Positions 1 to 12,220 of a stretch of 64,000 bases of DNA are shown here, in pieces (positions within the stretch are counted from its first letter, which is position 1; every line of letters begins with the position of its first letter). Made by a program: the position numbers and the translations under genes. Origin of the DNA: Paralichthys olivaceus (lineage: Eukaryota; Chordata; Actinopteri; Pleuronectiformes; Paralichthyidae); NCBI RefSeq assembly GCF_024713975.1, contig NC_091094.1, positions 20,110,501 to 20,174,500 on the forward strand, given 5' to 3'. The notes under the pieces are model-generated. The model ran no database searches. It had not been told where the DNA came from and saw only the letters and a program-made list of their open reading frames with translations.

Positions 1-380
1 TCGTCTTTTCTAACGCAAGTCTTGTCTCATGATCTGTTTTCATCTTCTCCACTGTGAGTTTTGAGAGTTTAGTTGTTGTGTATATCATATTTTTGCCAAA
101 TCTGCACAATATTATGTGTTAAATCTTTCTATTTTGGTAGTTTATTTTGTCTTCATGGAATTTTAAAGGTGTGTCCGTACTTTTCCTTCACTATCAGTGC
201 ATGTAGTCTGGTTTGTGTCTTTTGTGTAGTCGTTCATGCCCTCTAGTGGAGGATCATGTGACTGATGTGGAGCATTGAAATCAGTTTATATGAATTATTT
301 TGTAAACAAAAAATCTGAAAAGAATGAGTTTTGTGTTGTAATCTGCTGCTGAAGCACGCCCTGTGTTTTTTCTCTCTCAG

Positions 381-3300
381 AAACCAATGAACACAGATGA
401 GGCCCTGGATCTCCTCTCCACTGGATTCACAACTTCTCCGGTTGTACCTGCACCCAAGAAGCAAGAGGTCAGAGTCGTAAAGACAAATATGACATGCATG
501 CAGCACCCAGTAGCAACTGGGTGTCCATGTTCTAACTTTGCACCTCATTTACTCCCTTGGAAAAAATACATATTTATAATTCTCAGTTTGTTGTACCTGG
601 TATAAGCCCAACAATTTGTTCTTATATAAATTTAAAGGCATACGTAAAAGGCAAATCTTACAAATCCCCACTGTCTTTTTTTTCCTACATGAAATACTTA
701 GAGGACAGTCCCTGTTGACACGGTCTGTGCAGCATCTGCTGGGCAGGCAAACTTTGCACCACCTCCTGTAAAGGTAAAGTAAAACTTACTTGCCTCTGTA
801 ATGGTGTTAAAGTGGCATCTGATTGAAGAAGCAGAGACTTGAATTGCCCTAATGTCCCCCCTGTTGCAGAAAGGTGAATGTCCTGCAGTGGTTCCTGCCG
901 GGTCTGCTCCTCCTGCTGATAAGAAAGCCAAGATGGAGAAAGTCTCAGACGATTTCTCTCTGGAGTCTATACTTTCCTCTGCTCCTGCCACGGTACGTTT
1001 CGTGCAAGGGTGTCAGATCTCTGTCTTATAATTTAAAAAACAAACTTTGTGTGCTTGATATCCTGTTTTAATGAGTTGGTTTAAGATGTGTGAAAGTGAA
1101 GTGAAAAGGACCCTGATCTGACCTGGTATTAACAGGCGTCCTGAGATCTGATCACTCACACCACATTATGTAGGGATGCATGTGTCCACATTCTTCACAG
1201 GAGAGACATTCAGGACGCAGTTTAACGTTAGGTGTGAACAAACTTAGCACTGTCTACTTGTGATCAGAACTCTCAGGGCGGACTTTAACACCTGGTCTGA
1301 ACAGGGCCATATAAAGTCACTTAAAGTTGAACTTGCAGTTAAAAGATTAACATCATCAATATGTATGCGTGGATCTGTAGTGTATAAATGTTTAGTGTTT
1401 TTTCTGTTGCCTGTTGTAGAAAGCAGCTCCACCTGTGGCTGTGTGCACTGCTCCCCCTGCTGATAAAAAAGCCAAGATGGACAAACCTGTGGTCACCAAG
1501 ACCAAGACTGATGAGGTGAGATTTGCAGGATATGAAGAGGATATTTTATACTAATATCCACCACTTCCAGCCCCCTACTGTCTTATTTTTGTATGATGGA
1601 GAAGTAGATCATTCATTTCCTCTCCCGTCCTCTGCAGGGTGCGTCAATGTCTCTGGACGCTCTCAGTGCTCTTGGTGACTCATTGCCAGCAGCAGATCTG
1701 AAACCTAAATCCCCCGAACTCAGGCCTGAGGACATTGTCTCGGTAGGAGCACCAACAGCGTCTTGGCCTCACAGCATTTCATGGCCTCTCCTGAGAGCAG
1801 TGAAAGACACGTCTCATTGTCCTACTGACACCAACATTTCCTACCAGACAATATCTCATCTCTCCCTTCTTTTCCTTTTCATAGGAGGACAAACTGAAGA
1901 AGGAGAAGGGTGTGCGTGTCGGAGAAAGGGAGGATACACTTCCTCCAGAATACAGGTTTAATAAGGAGGAGCTGAAAAAACTGCCTGCTCCTCCACCTAA
2001 GGTGAGTCTCAGGGGGGATCTAATAGTAATAATGTGATATAGACACTATGATAACTTAATCTTATTGATGTATAATTACTCTTTCCTCCACTTTCCTCTG
2101 CCCCTCCCCCTGCAGCCCACCATGGGCACAGGTGAGGCTCTGGACATTTTGTCTGGAGACTTCATGACGTCCTCAGCAGCTCCATCAGTCCATGCTCCTG
2201 TCGTCCCCTCAGCTCAGGCACAGGTACACTATGACAACTGGTAACAGTAATAGTACAAAGTACAAAATCATACAAGCAAAGACCCTGAAATCCGTACCTT
2301 GTCGAATGACATCTATGTTGATTGTTGTAGAAAGCTCCTGTCGTTCCTCCTGTGGCTGGCCGTACTGCTGATAAGAAAGACAAGGTGGACGCTGTCTCTC
2401 AGGACGCGGTACTATCGGCTTCGACTGCTAAGGTAAAGCACAGCACACTCACACAACTCTGATACTGCAGGTGACTCTTGACTTGTCAAACGTCCACTGA
2501 TGTTGATAATAGTCATCCTGGTGTTAATGCATACAGCTAAACTATAGATGAAAATAATAATTCAGTTTTCCAGGGCTGTGAATGAACATAGATATTCTGC
2601 AGATAGAACAACAAATATAAACAGCATCGGAATCTTAGCAGTGACATTCAAGGTATTTTTGCCTTAAATGACATCATACAGACTGATAGAGTCAGGGTAA
2701 CTCACTCTACCACACTATACAGTGACTGCAGAATACAGACGTGTTGGTAGATTTCATTTTAATATTCTGATATTCATCTTTCCATTCACTCTGTCAGATT
2801 TCTTGTTCATTTGCTTTGCTGATGTTTGCTAGGTGTTATTTTTACATCATGATCCCTATTCACTCCTCCATGGCACCTTATCACCCCGGCAGTAGAACAG
2901 TGCATGTAAACATTGCAGAGATAACTTTCAAGCTGCTTCACTTGTCTTGAAGCTACAGATAGCTTTGTCAACGTACAATAATACTATAACTAATACTGCT
3001 ATAATAGCCTTGTGCTCCACCACTACATTATCCATTTTGTTACAACTCATACGGTCTATGAATATAACCAATATTTGATTCCACAATTGAAAACGAGTAC
3101 TTACTACACTACTTCAGAGCAGATTTTTTTTTAACCCTTAACTTGATGATAATTATCTCTATGCTTTTTAATCTAATCTGTGTTTTGTGTTGCAGAAAGT
3201 CGAATCTTCTGCACTTCCCCCTGCTAAGAAAGAAAAAGTAGAGAAAGCCCCTGCTAAAATGGACACCATTGATGGCAAGCTCCAGACTAATCCGGTGAGA

Positions 3301-6300
3301 CACAGATTCACACATTACTTTTCTTTTTTCCCTCGACGTTTTTATTTTCCTCTGCCCTGTTTCGCCTTGTTGCCTTGTCAACTTTCGCATTGGGAGAGAC
3401 CTTTTATTTCCATGGTTACGAATCAGATCTCCTGTTCTCTCCTCAGGGTGACTCCATGTCTCTGGACGCTCTCGGTGCTCTTTGTGACACGTTGCCAGCA
3501 GACGCACCAAAACCTGCAGCCCCCACACTCAGACCTGAGGACGTTGTCTCGGTAGGGGACAGATAGCTTCCCTTTTTTAGCATACCAGTTCCATTTGTGT
3601 TTCATAGAACTGTTTTCTCACTGTGTCATCATCTCCCGCCCCTTTTCGTAGGAGGACAAACTGAAGAAGGAGAAGGGTGTGCGTGTAGGAGAGAGGGAGG
3701 ACACACTTCCTCCAGAATACAGGTTTAATAAGGAGGAGCTGGCAAAACTGCCTGCTCCTAAACCTGAGGTGAGACTGGCACAAGTTCTTAGATCTGTAAA
3801 TAATAGTTTAGGGTTAAGAGCTCTTATTTATCACTGATGGATCCTTCATTGTTTCTCCTCCTGCAGCCCACCATGGCCACAGGTGAGGCTCTGGACATTT
3901 TGTCTGGAGACTTCATGATGTCCTCAGCAGCTCCTGCTGTCCACGCTCCTATGGCCCCCCCCTCAGTGCCACCTGCACAGGTATACTGTGAATCTGTTGT
4001 CAAGATGAATTTTTTATTTTATTTCCTTCCCTCTGTGTTAAAAATAAAAACTTTTGTCTCTGTTCTTCAGACCAAAGTTGAGGATTTGTCAGCTCTGGAT
4101 ATTCTCGCTGGAGACTTTGTGGCTCCAGCTAAAGCGTCTGGACTTAAAGCGCCCGTCCCACCTTCTTCCAGGAAGGCACCAGAGGTAAAGCTGTTGCAGG
4201 GGTGGCTGGTCAATAGAGGCTGATAGGGCACCACCCTCCCAAAGAAAATAAGGAAAAAAGATGATAGTGATAAATTTAGTTAATTATTATCATAATAGTC
4301 ATTATTAGTTTTAAAATGTATTAAATTATATTAATTCTCAAGATAGTTTGTCCTGCCTGCTGCCTCTGAACATCACAGTCCAATCATCTGCACCATCACG
4401 CCCTGTTCTACAGAGTATGGGGCCATTTCAGTCTGGTTGAAAATCGCCCACCTCGCTCTCTTAGACTTTCATTGTAACACGTTTTTTTGTGCTCAATACA
4501 ACATGAGATGTGACCTGAACAGCAGGACTCAGTGTTAAAGTGATCGGAGCGAACACAGATACATTTATTTACCCATTAAACAGGTAACCTTAGCCACCAT
4601 CTCAACAATTGCCCACCCTGAGAAATTTGGCAGGAGCCGCCACTGCATAGTGAATGCATGTGTGTGAGTTTCCATATCTGTGATCCTCTGTCCTTCTACA
4701 GCAGAAGCACTAATATTTTTTCTTAGGGGCCACATGAGAAACTCAGATTGTTGCCAGGGGCCAAACTAATTTTGGCACACTGCACCTCTAATTAGTGCTC
4801 ATTAGTAGAAGGCCCGGTCCAGCCTGTGTGCCATGCAAGCCCAGGTCTGCCCTATAGTATATGTTTCCTTACAAAGTTAAAATAAATGGAAGGAATTAAA
4901 TTTCTACTCTCATCAGTTTATGTCTGTACTTGCAGTCTTTAATGTTCCTTGTCATTGTCTATGTGTCACACTGTATTTCCCTGTGTGTCTGCAGGTTACA
5001 GTTTGTCCGATAGAGGAATCCGCCCCCATCCAACGGAAAGAGAGAGAACCCAAGACTAAGACAGTAACCATGAGGATTCAAATCAATTTCTGTCTGAAAT
5101 GCTTTAATTTTACTGTAGATCTTTGTTCTTTTACAATCACACTTCAAACTGATTATTAAATAAAAGGTAAAATTCAGATGTCTTACTATGGCCCCTCTTG
5201 CCTTGCTTTTAATGATTAACTTAAGAATATGACAAATATCACAATCTCCTGTTCTCTCCTCAGGGCGACCCCATGTCTCTGGACGCTCTTAGTGCTCTTA
5301 GCAACACGTTGCCAGCAGACGCACCAAAACCTGAAGCCCCAGAACCCAGACCTGAGGACATCGTCTCTGTATGTAATGCATAATCTCTCATCAACATACA
5401 CAAACACAATCCAATTATCTACAGAGCCAATCTGGCTCATTGTCCTTTTTTCTTTATTTCTGTGTAAGAAAATGTGAAAATAATGATCTCATTATGTCTT
5501 CTTTTAACTTTTCATCTCCTTTTCATAGGAGGGCAAACTGAAGAAGGAGAAGGGTGTGCGTGTAGGAGAGAGGGAGGACACACTTCCTCCAGAATACAGG
5601 TTTAATAAGGAGGAGCTGGAAAAACTGCCTGCTCCTAAACCTGAGGTAAGACCTGGACAAGTTCTTAGATCTTTAAATCATACTTGAGCTCTGAGACATG
5701 ACGAACCTTCACTGTTTCTCCTCCTGCAGCCCACCATGGCCACAGGTGAGGCTCTGGACATTTTGTCTGGAGACTTCATGATGTCCTCAGCAGCTCCGTC
5801 GGTCCAGGCTCCGGTCGCACCCCCCTCAGCTCCTCCTGCACAGGTACACTGTGGATCTGTTGTTTGCACCTGCAGCCAAAAAGCAGGGTGATGTACAGAT
5901 AAATCATTTTGTTTGTACAGAAACAGCAGTGATGGTAGAATGACAAATTTCTTTGACCAAACTTTTTTTATTTTAAGTACTAAGACAACAGGTTTTGGTT
6001 GTACAGGGGGGTTTGTCGTATGGTCTCAACTCTGTGTGCTAGGCTAGGATTATATATATATACACACACACACACACCAGCAATGGCAAATAAGACAAGG
6101 CAATTTGAACTTTTAATATTGGAGCTTGGTGATGGTAGTGGTCAAGCGTCAGGTCAATTTTTTAAGTTCTCATTCAGCAATGATATTTTTATCCTCACCG
6201 ATACAATTATAAATGAATGAATTATTCCAGCACCACGCAAATGCACATTTCATAATTGTTGTTCTTTCCCTCCTTCAGCCCTCTGCAGATTCTGCTCTTG

Positions 6301-9175
6301 ATGCCTTGGCAGGAGACTTTGTTGCCGCCACTGCTGCTCCAGTAGTGAAGTCTGCTGCTTGTGCTCCCACAGAAGCTCATCCACAGGTAAACATACAAAT
6401 ACACTCCTTTTAACTAGTTAATCATTCCAAAACCATGCAGTCACACAACAATCTTTTTGTTTGTGTGTGTTTGTGCATTCAGCTGGCAACAGGAGCAGAC
6501 AGTGCCCTGGACGCTCTATCCAACACCTTGAAGGATATCAAACCCGTCCCTCAGCCCGTCCCAGTTCCTACCAAAGACATTGTGAAGGTAGCTAGCATGC
6601 TTCAAGAGCACAGCCAGAGGGAGAGGGAATATTTTTTTTAAAACAGTCACTTCAGCTCATCTCTTTGGTTGTTGCAGGAGAAAAAGGTTGTGGAGGAGAG
6701 GTTGATTAAGATGGGAGAGAGAGATGACTCTCTGCCGCCAGAATATCGACTCACTGAGGAAGATCTAAAGGTAAACTGACGTCTACTTTATACACTATGA
6801 TACATTATGTTACTTTTAGTATTAAAGGTATGTACTGACCCATATGACTTTCTGTTGTTATTTAATTCCAAACAGTAGACTATATTAACTCAGTTCATTA
6901 GTGTCTTGTCAAATAACATTCCAATAAAAGATAAATATAATAAATATAGTGGTGGCTGTGAGTACTGTAATGACCACTGTATATTTCTTTCTACTGCAAC
7001 AACAGTAACAAAAAAATTAATGCATCGGAATATTTACTTAAATGTTTAATGGGACATTTTCATCATGCAAGACAGCGATACAAAACAAATATGGCTACTT
7101 AAGCATTACCTGTTATGTTACTTATGTTACTTGTTGTGGTCTAGCTTGTCTTTTACTTCAACAAAAAAGTATTATATTTTATGCCATCTTCTTTTTATTA
7201 CACAAAAATATAATACATGGCCGTATACCCCTGATTTGTAATTGTTTCCTTAGTATGTGTCTAATTTACATCTCTTTCATTCTAAAGAATATGGCAGAAG
7301 CAAAGGCAAAAGCAGCTGCAGCACCCAAGGAGGTAAGTGTGTCCCAGAGTAGATTTATGATGGAAAAACCATATATAGAATATGCAGATAGTGTGTAATC
7401 TCCTGTCCTCTTCTGCCCTGTAGAAGGGCCTGGATGAGGCTACAGCCTTGGCCATGCTGTCCAGTGAATTCTCTGCTGCTCCTAAACCTGCTGCTCAGGC
7501 CAAATCATCTGCAGCCACGACAAAGGTGGAACCTCCTGCACAGGACTCAGAGCCACAGAAGGTAGCACAGACTCTGAACTGCAAAACCACCTCCAGTTAA
7601 GTGAGGGTGGTTTTGCTTTATATAACACATACCTCTGTATATTTTGACGTGGACGGAGTCTATTTAGGTGAGTCGGTTCCAATCATGTTTGATACATTTG
7701 TTTATCACCTTTTTCTTTCTTTCTTAGCCAATGACTGGTCCTGTTCTGGACTCCCTGGCCAACACCTTGCTCCCAGACGAGTTAAAATCCAAAACAGACC
7801 AACCAAAACCAAAGGTACAGAAAACAGATATTGCCATCTCTGTATCTACATTTGAGAGATTTTCAAGTTGTAAAAAAACGTTTGGGTAGCTATCTTGTTT
7901 TTGCAAGTTGGAACAAGAGGGAAATCTTTCACGTTCATGTCATCTTTGTAATAAACACAGTCCCAGATTCATATCTTTGTATAACCTGACATCTACTGAT
8001 TAAAAGGCTCTTCATCACATATGGCAACTCGTAAGTGCAAACATGTAACTGATGTGAAGACATTTTCTCAGTTACATGGCGCCCTCTACAGGTTGTGTAC
8101 TAGCATTTCCTGAGTCAGTGGTCACCACCTCCCAGAGTGACGTTGGGCTGTTGAGCCTAACCAAGGTGTTGACTTTGTTACAGGGCAAGAGCAAGTCAAA
8201 GTCAAAGTCCAAAGTAAGCAAAGTGCCTGCTGCATGGAGACCAGAAATAAACTGGATAGATTAAGCTGATGCATCATTTTGGACAAATAAAATTTGTGCA
8301 CTTTTAATCAAGCTGAAGTGCAAACTCAAATGGTCACAGCTGCACACAGCTGCATGTGATGCACTCTATGCTACTGCTTTGCCTGATCTTAATTCCTTTA
8401 ATAATTACATTCAATCTGTGTAATTGCATGGTCTTATGTCTTTGTCTTTTATATTGTATTTTTATACTTGCACTCTCTTCTGTTACGTGTGAGTGCACCT
8501 GTGGATTGTCCCTAATTTGATGTTAATCTGTGCAATGAAAACCTACTTATCAAACTACCAACCTACAAACCAGACTCCCTACCTACAGACCAACCTACCT
8601 ACTTACCTAACTACCTACCTACTTGCCTAACTACCAACCTACCTACCTACTTACCTAACTATCTACCTACTTGCCTAACTACCTACCTACTTGCCTAACT
8701 ACCTACCTACCAACCCACTTACCTAACTACCTATGTACTTACCTAACTACCTACTTACCTACCTATCTACTGACCTACAAACCAACCTACCTACCTACCT
8801 ATCTACTTACCTAACTACCTACCTGCCTACTTACCTAACTACCGACCTACCAACCCACCTACCTACCTACAAACCAACCAGCCTACACACCAGACTACCT
8901 ACCTACAAACTTACATACCTACCTACAGACCTGCCAACATATGAACATACCTAAAAATCTACCTACCTGCCTGCCAGCCGCCCTTCCTATCAAATGATCT
9001 CTCTAATTATTGCATGCAAAGGTGCTGCTCCTTCCATTCCTTTATACTTAAAAACAATTTTTAACTTGTGTTTCAGAAACATCATGCAGAGCAGCCATCT
9101 GCCACTGACCTGTTATCAGCTCAGCTAAGCTCAGACGTTGTGTCTACAACTACAAAGAAGGGAGGCAAGAGCTAA
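381..9175 (+). CDS. CAST: Calpastatin, 3' part (25 coding exons; 5' end outside window)
   Basis: Calpastatin is the cytosolic inhibitor of calpain-type calcium-dependent cysteine proteases. Exons read: 381-467, 702-773, 870-992, 1420-1515, 1638-1742, 1885-2001, 2116-2223, 2331-2432, 3196-3294, 3447-3551, 3652-3768, 3867-3980, 4071-4184, 4995-5063, 5264-5368, 5529-5645, 5730-5843, 6279-6386, 6483-6587, 6678-6770, 7288-7332, 7424-7561, 7728-7814, 8184-8213, 9077-9175 (TAA). They join into 822 codons without a stop. Family hallmarks recur: subdomain A ([14 protein letters not shown]), subdomain B ([12 protein letters not shown], the segment that blocks the calpain active site in mammals) and subdomain C ([10 protein letters not shown]). 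Lys/Pro/Ala-rich linkers separate them. Every exon is a multiple of three and every intron is phase 0. The first visible exon is C-like ([12 protein letters not shown]), so more repeats or the L domain must lie upstream. The protein ends in a basic GGKS tail. Confidence 0.95.
1638..2223 (+). repeat. CAST: Calpastatin inhibitory repeat 1 (exons A, B, C)
   Basis: Three exons of 105, 117 and 108 nt encode subdomain A ([18 protein letters not shown]), subdomain B ([18 protein letters not shown]) and subdomain C ([15 protein letters not shown]). In mammals A and C form amphipathic helices that clamp the two penta-EF-hand domains of calpain, and B occupies the catalytic cleft. Its B exon is nearly identical to those of repeats 2 and 3. 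Confidence 0.9.
3447..4184 (+). repeat. CAST: Calpastatin inhibitory repeat 2 (A, B, C plus extra C-like exon)
   Basis: Exons of 105, 117, 114 and 114 nt. A reads [19 protein letters not shown] reads [18 protein letters not shown], and C reads [16 protein letters not shown] fourth exon (4071-4184) carries a second C-like helix, [15 protein letters not shown]. This A-B-C-C' order departs from the simple A-B-C of mammalian repeats. Confidence 0.88.
5264..6386 (+). repeat. CAST: Calpastatin inhibitory repeat 3 (A, B, C plus extra C-like exon)
   Basis: Exons 5264-5368 ([19 protein letters not shown]), 5529-5645 (B), 5730-5843 ([16 protein letters not shown]) and 6279-6386 (C-like, [17 protein letters not shown]). 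Intron ends flanking A and C resemble those of repeat 2, for example a GTTCTCTCCTCAG acceptor tract and a CAAGTTCTTAGATCT segment after B. This points to a genomic duplication that included introns. Confidence 0.88.
6483..7561 (+). repeat. CAST: Calpastatin inhibitory repeat 4 (divergent)
   Basis: The A exon at 6483-6587 ([15 protein letters not shown]), B at 6678-6770 ([20 protein letters not shown]), a short Ala/Lys linker at 7288-7332, and C at 7424-7561 ([16 protein letters not shown]). B is closer to the mammalian form (GERDDTIPPEYR) than the B exons of repeats 1-3 are, so this is the less recently duplicated unit. A further A-like helix ([16 protein letters not shown]) follows at 7728-7814, then the C-terminal exons. 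Confidence 0.85.
8537..8990. repeat. CCTA-type tetranucleotide tract in last CAST intron
   Basis: About 450 bp of imperfect 4-bp repeats built on CCTA with CTAACTAC, CTTACCTA and ACAAACCA interruptions. It lies in the intron between 8214 and 9076. The interruptions recur in a higher-order pattern of about 24-40 bp, suggesting expansion by replication slippage and unequal exchange. The long open frames across it are a by-product of its periodicity. Confidence 0.9.
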
Positions 9176-9428
9176 ACCACCTTGTGAGGTCAGTTCTCAT
9201 CTTTTTTTTACAATTTTTTCTTTTAAAATATGGGACATGCCACATACTATGAGGATAAATGTCTCCACAGCGCTCCACTGTCAGCTGAATGTGTCACGTT
9301 TGTTACAGGTGGTTGGTGCCTTTTGTCTTCGATGGCTGCAGGGACGCATCAGTGTGGAATCTGCTCTGTGGATAATTGTTCTATTTTTCTAAATCGGCAA
9401 GAATGTATACTGGATGAAAGACAAACCC

Positions 9429-9431
<3 letters not shown>

Positions 9432-9481
<50 letters not shown>
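9432..9481. repeat. (CA)n microsatellite
   Basis: An uninterrupted run of about 25 CA units in the CAST 3' untranslated region, followed by a few broken CA units. Confidence 0.97.
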
Positions 9482-9483
<2 letters not shown>

Positions 9484-10833
9484 ACACACACACGCTGCGT
9501 GTAGTGCCTTTCTTGTTCGGTTTCACATGTGTTCTTGGATGAGGAGCTTTTGGTTTCTGTCTCTGCAGAAAGTGACTTTTTGAAACATGAATGGATATAA
9601 AGAATGAGTGATGAACAGAAACAGAAAGAGACAGAGGGGAAACTGGGGAAAGAGGAGTTTAAGGCACATTAAAATAAAGTTTATTTTGCTGGTTGCTGTG
9701 TTGAGTGTGCTGATGGAAGGAAAGTGTTGTATATGCATCTCAGCTGACAATTCCAATTTTCCAAAAATGCACAGATATATAAAAACACACTGGTAATCTA
9801 AACCGGGTGATATATTGTGACGCTGGTTGGAGGAGTGGTGACTGTCAGCTCGAGTGGGAGAAGTAAGGAGTGGGTTTATAGTATCGGGATGTTTGTGCAA
9901 TCTTGTACACAGAAAAGTCAAGTTTTCTATCACCATGTGGTCAGATGCCAATAAGACACTAGTGTACAGCTTCGTCTGCTTATATTTTGGACGGCAAGTA
10001 GTTTACATGATTAAATATGTGGAGGATTCACAGGAGGTGTGTTGTTTAATTGTTTGATTTAGTATCTGAGAGCTTCTTCGCAAATGCCTTTTACATTCTG
10101 AAGAGAAATATCTGTCAAGAGAAAAAGGGTCTTTTTTTATGTGTTCCGCCTTGCGTAAAAAAAAAACATTACTGGTGTCCAGAAGAGCACTTAGTGAACT
10201 GAGGTGGTTACAAGTGTGAACTGCCATTTTGTAAACTGTAAAAAAAGATTTTTGTTCCGTATAAGAAAACACTGTATAATTTACAAAAGGCTTTCAACTG
10301 TAAAGTCGAATCATATATATCATCATATCATATATATCATTTCCCCCCCGGTTCTTTTTTTCTTCCTGCCACAGGTTTTGTTGTGTGGGTATGTGTCAAA
10401 AGGTATGAGAGATATTTTAGATGTGGGAATACTAATTAAATTAAATAAATCTAAAGTTTTAAATTTATAATGTGTAGTTAGTAAATGAGAGTTTGGTTTT
10501 TACAATTTGTACAAAAGTTAGCATGAAGTGCCGTAAAAAGTTAACAGCAGGAAAAATATATCAAATCAGTCAACAATTATATTATCTTACAGGTGCAAGG
10601 GACGTATGTGTATGTATTCAACAGAATGGGAACAGAATCTCTTCTAAAGATATTTTTCTCTCTCCTCTCGAATTAGTGGTTTGTTAATTTCACTCTGCGT
10701 AGTTATAGCCCACTTCCTTCTCACTCAGGGGGCTTAACGACTAAACAACATGTGTTTCGCTCAAACTTTATATTTTTGTGCCAAGACCCTGAATGACTGA
10801 TGGTGGATGCAAATGAGTGGGTTTGTTGTGTAA

Positions 10834-10862
10834 AATAAAGAAAAATAAGAAACCTAAATAAA
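10834..10862 (+). terminator. CAST: CAST polyadenylation signals
   Basis: Two canonical AATAAA hexamers (10834-10839, 10857-10862) in an A-rich stretch, with a GT-rich downstream element from about 10877. Confidence 0.5.
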
Positions 10863-10880
10863 GTCAAATGCAAGTCATTG

Positions 10881-12220
10881 TAGTCGAGGAAGATTGTTTT
10901 GAGTGGTATTATGATAAATTTTTTTAAATGTCTTTATTTTTCTTTTTACAATATTTAAAATAAAATGAAAAAATCAACCAATTCTAAAATACTGAACATC
11001 CATTTTCAAGAAGACAACAATTCAATATTTGCTTCTCATTAATTTGAAACCAGAGAAATTATAGTCACACCAAAAAAAAGGGTAACTAAATAAAACGTGT
11101 TATCTAAAATTTCATTTCAGCTTAGCCTCCTGCCAGATATACGATTCTTCTTCACTATGATCATTTGATTTTGAAAAAAAAAATCTTTAGGGCTGAAGAG
11201 AAGTTAAATCAGAAAAATTACAGATGTAAAAACAACTGAAGAAGTGTAGTTGAAATTAAAAAATCAATGCAGGGAAACAGAGAAAATCAGCTGTGAAAAT
11301 GTGGCTTTCAAAACAAGAACTTAAATGTAAAACAATAAAAAATAAACGTAACTATCAATGGGATCTATACAAAAGTGAAATTAAATACATTAATTCATAA
11401 ATTCTAATCTTGCTTTTGATTATTATCTGGATTGATAGTGATTGGATAAATAAACACTTCAAAACATGTTATTTGAGTAAAAGAGACCATTGAGATTGTG
11501 ACAGAGCAGCTCAATCGACTGTCAAACCACAACGCAGATAATGTTGACAAAGAAAAGCTTTTAAAGTTTGATGAAAATTTTACTTGAAAGATTCTTGGTT
11601 TATATTTTCTGTCACATTCTGTCACTGAAAATGTTTTAAGTTGCCAGTAAATTACTCACAGTGTAAGTAAACTGTAAATTAGATTATTTTAGGAACAATA
11701 GCACGACAGTGTCAAAATAATTACAGTTTAAAGAAATAAAACAGCCGCATTTAGATTAAACATGTGTGTTGTTCTTCATCTGTTTTCCAGGAGCCATCGT
11801 ACGCGGCCTATTCAAGATGAACAAAGTATTTAGAAATAATACTAAGTGAAAGGTTATTTCAGTGACTTGTGTCGCACAATGAAATTAAACAGGAAACAGG
11901 TCTACAAATACACTGAGGTCTGTTTTAAATGTGAAACCTTTTACCAAACATGAAAAACAAAAAGAATTCAGTTTCAGCAACAATAAATCCCTGAGAGTAT
12001 TGAAGAGTCTTAAAACAGCATTGTGGAAATAAAACTAGAGGTTATTCAAATTTCTCTATAATTTCTTTATGAGATTCTTCCTTCCTTAATTAATGCTTAA
12101 AAATTGAAGTAGATATAAAAAAAATCTGGGGTAGGTTTGGAGGACTAATGACTTTTTAAAATCCTGGCTAGGGCTCTAAGTGGAAAGAAACCTTTGAATG
12201 CAAATATGAAAAAGAAAAAC
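10881..12220. other. AT-rich interval between CAST and CD8A 3' ends
   Basis: The two genes converge here. The sequence is strongly AT-rich and without a credible reading frame. It probably contains the CD8A 3' untranslated region and possibly a sixth CD8A exon, because the GTAAGT at 12219-12224 (read on the minus strand) would need an acceptor in this interval. I could not identify a convincing one. Confidence 0.5.

Larger units (their letters stand above)
9176..10880 (+). other. CAST: CAST 3' untranslated region (inferred)
   Basis: No coding signal is seen after the TAA at 9173-9175. The stretch contains a CA microsatellite (9432-9481) and ends at two AATAAA signals (10834-10839 and 10857-10862) followed by GT-rich sequence from about 10877. 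Earlier AATAAA copies near 9672 and 10444 could give shorter transcripts. The extent is inferred. Confidence 0.5.

Noticed and set aside
8733-8954. Thr/Tyr/Leu/Pro repeat-encoding frame
   Set aside because: Translation of the CCTA microsatellite inside an intron. Not a CRISPR array either, because there are no unique spacers.
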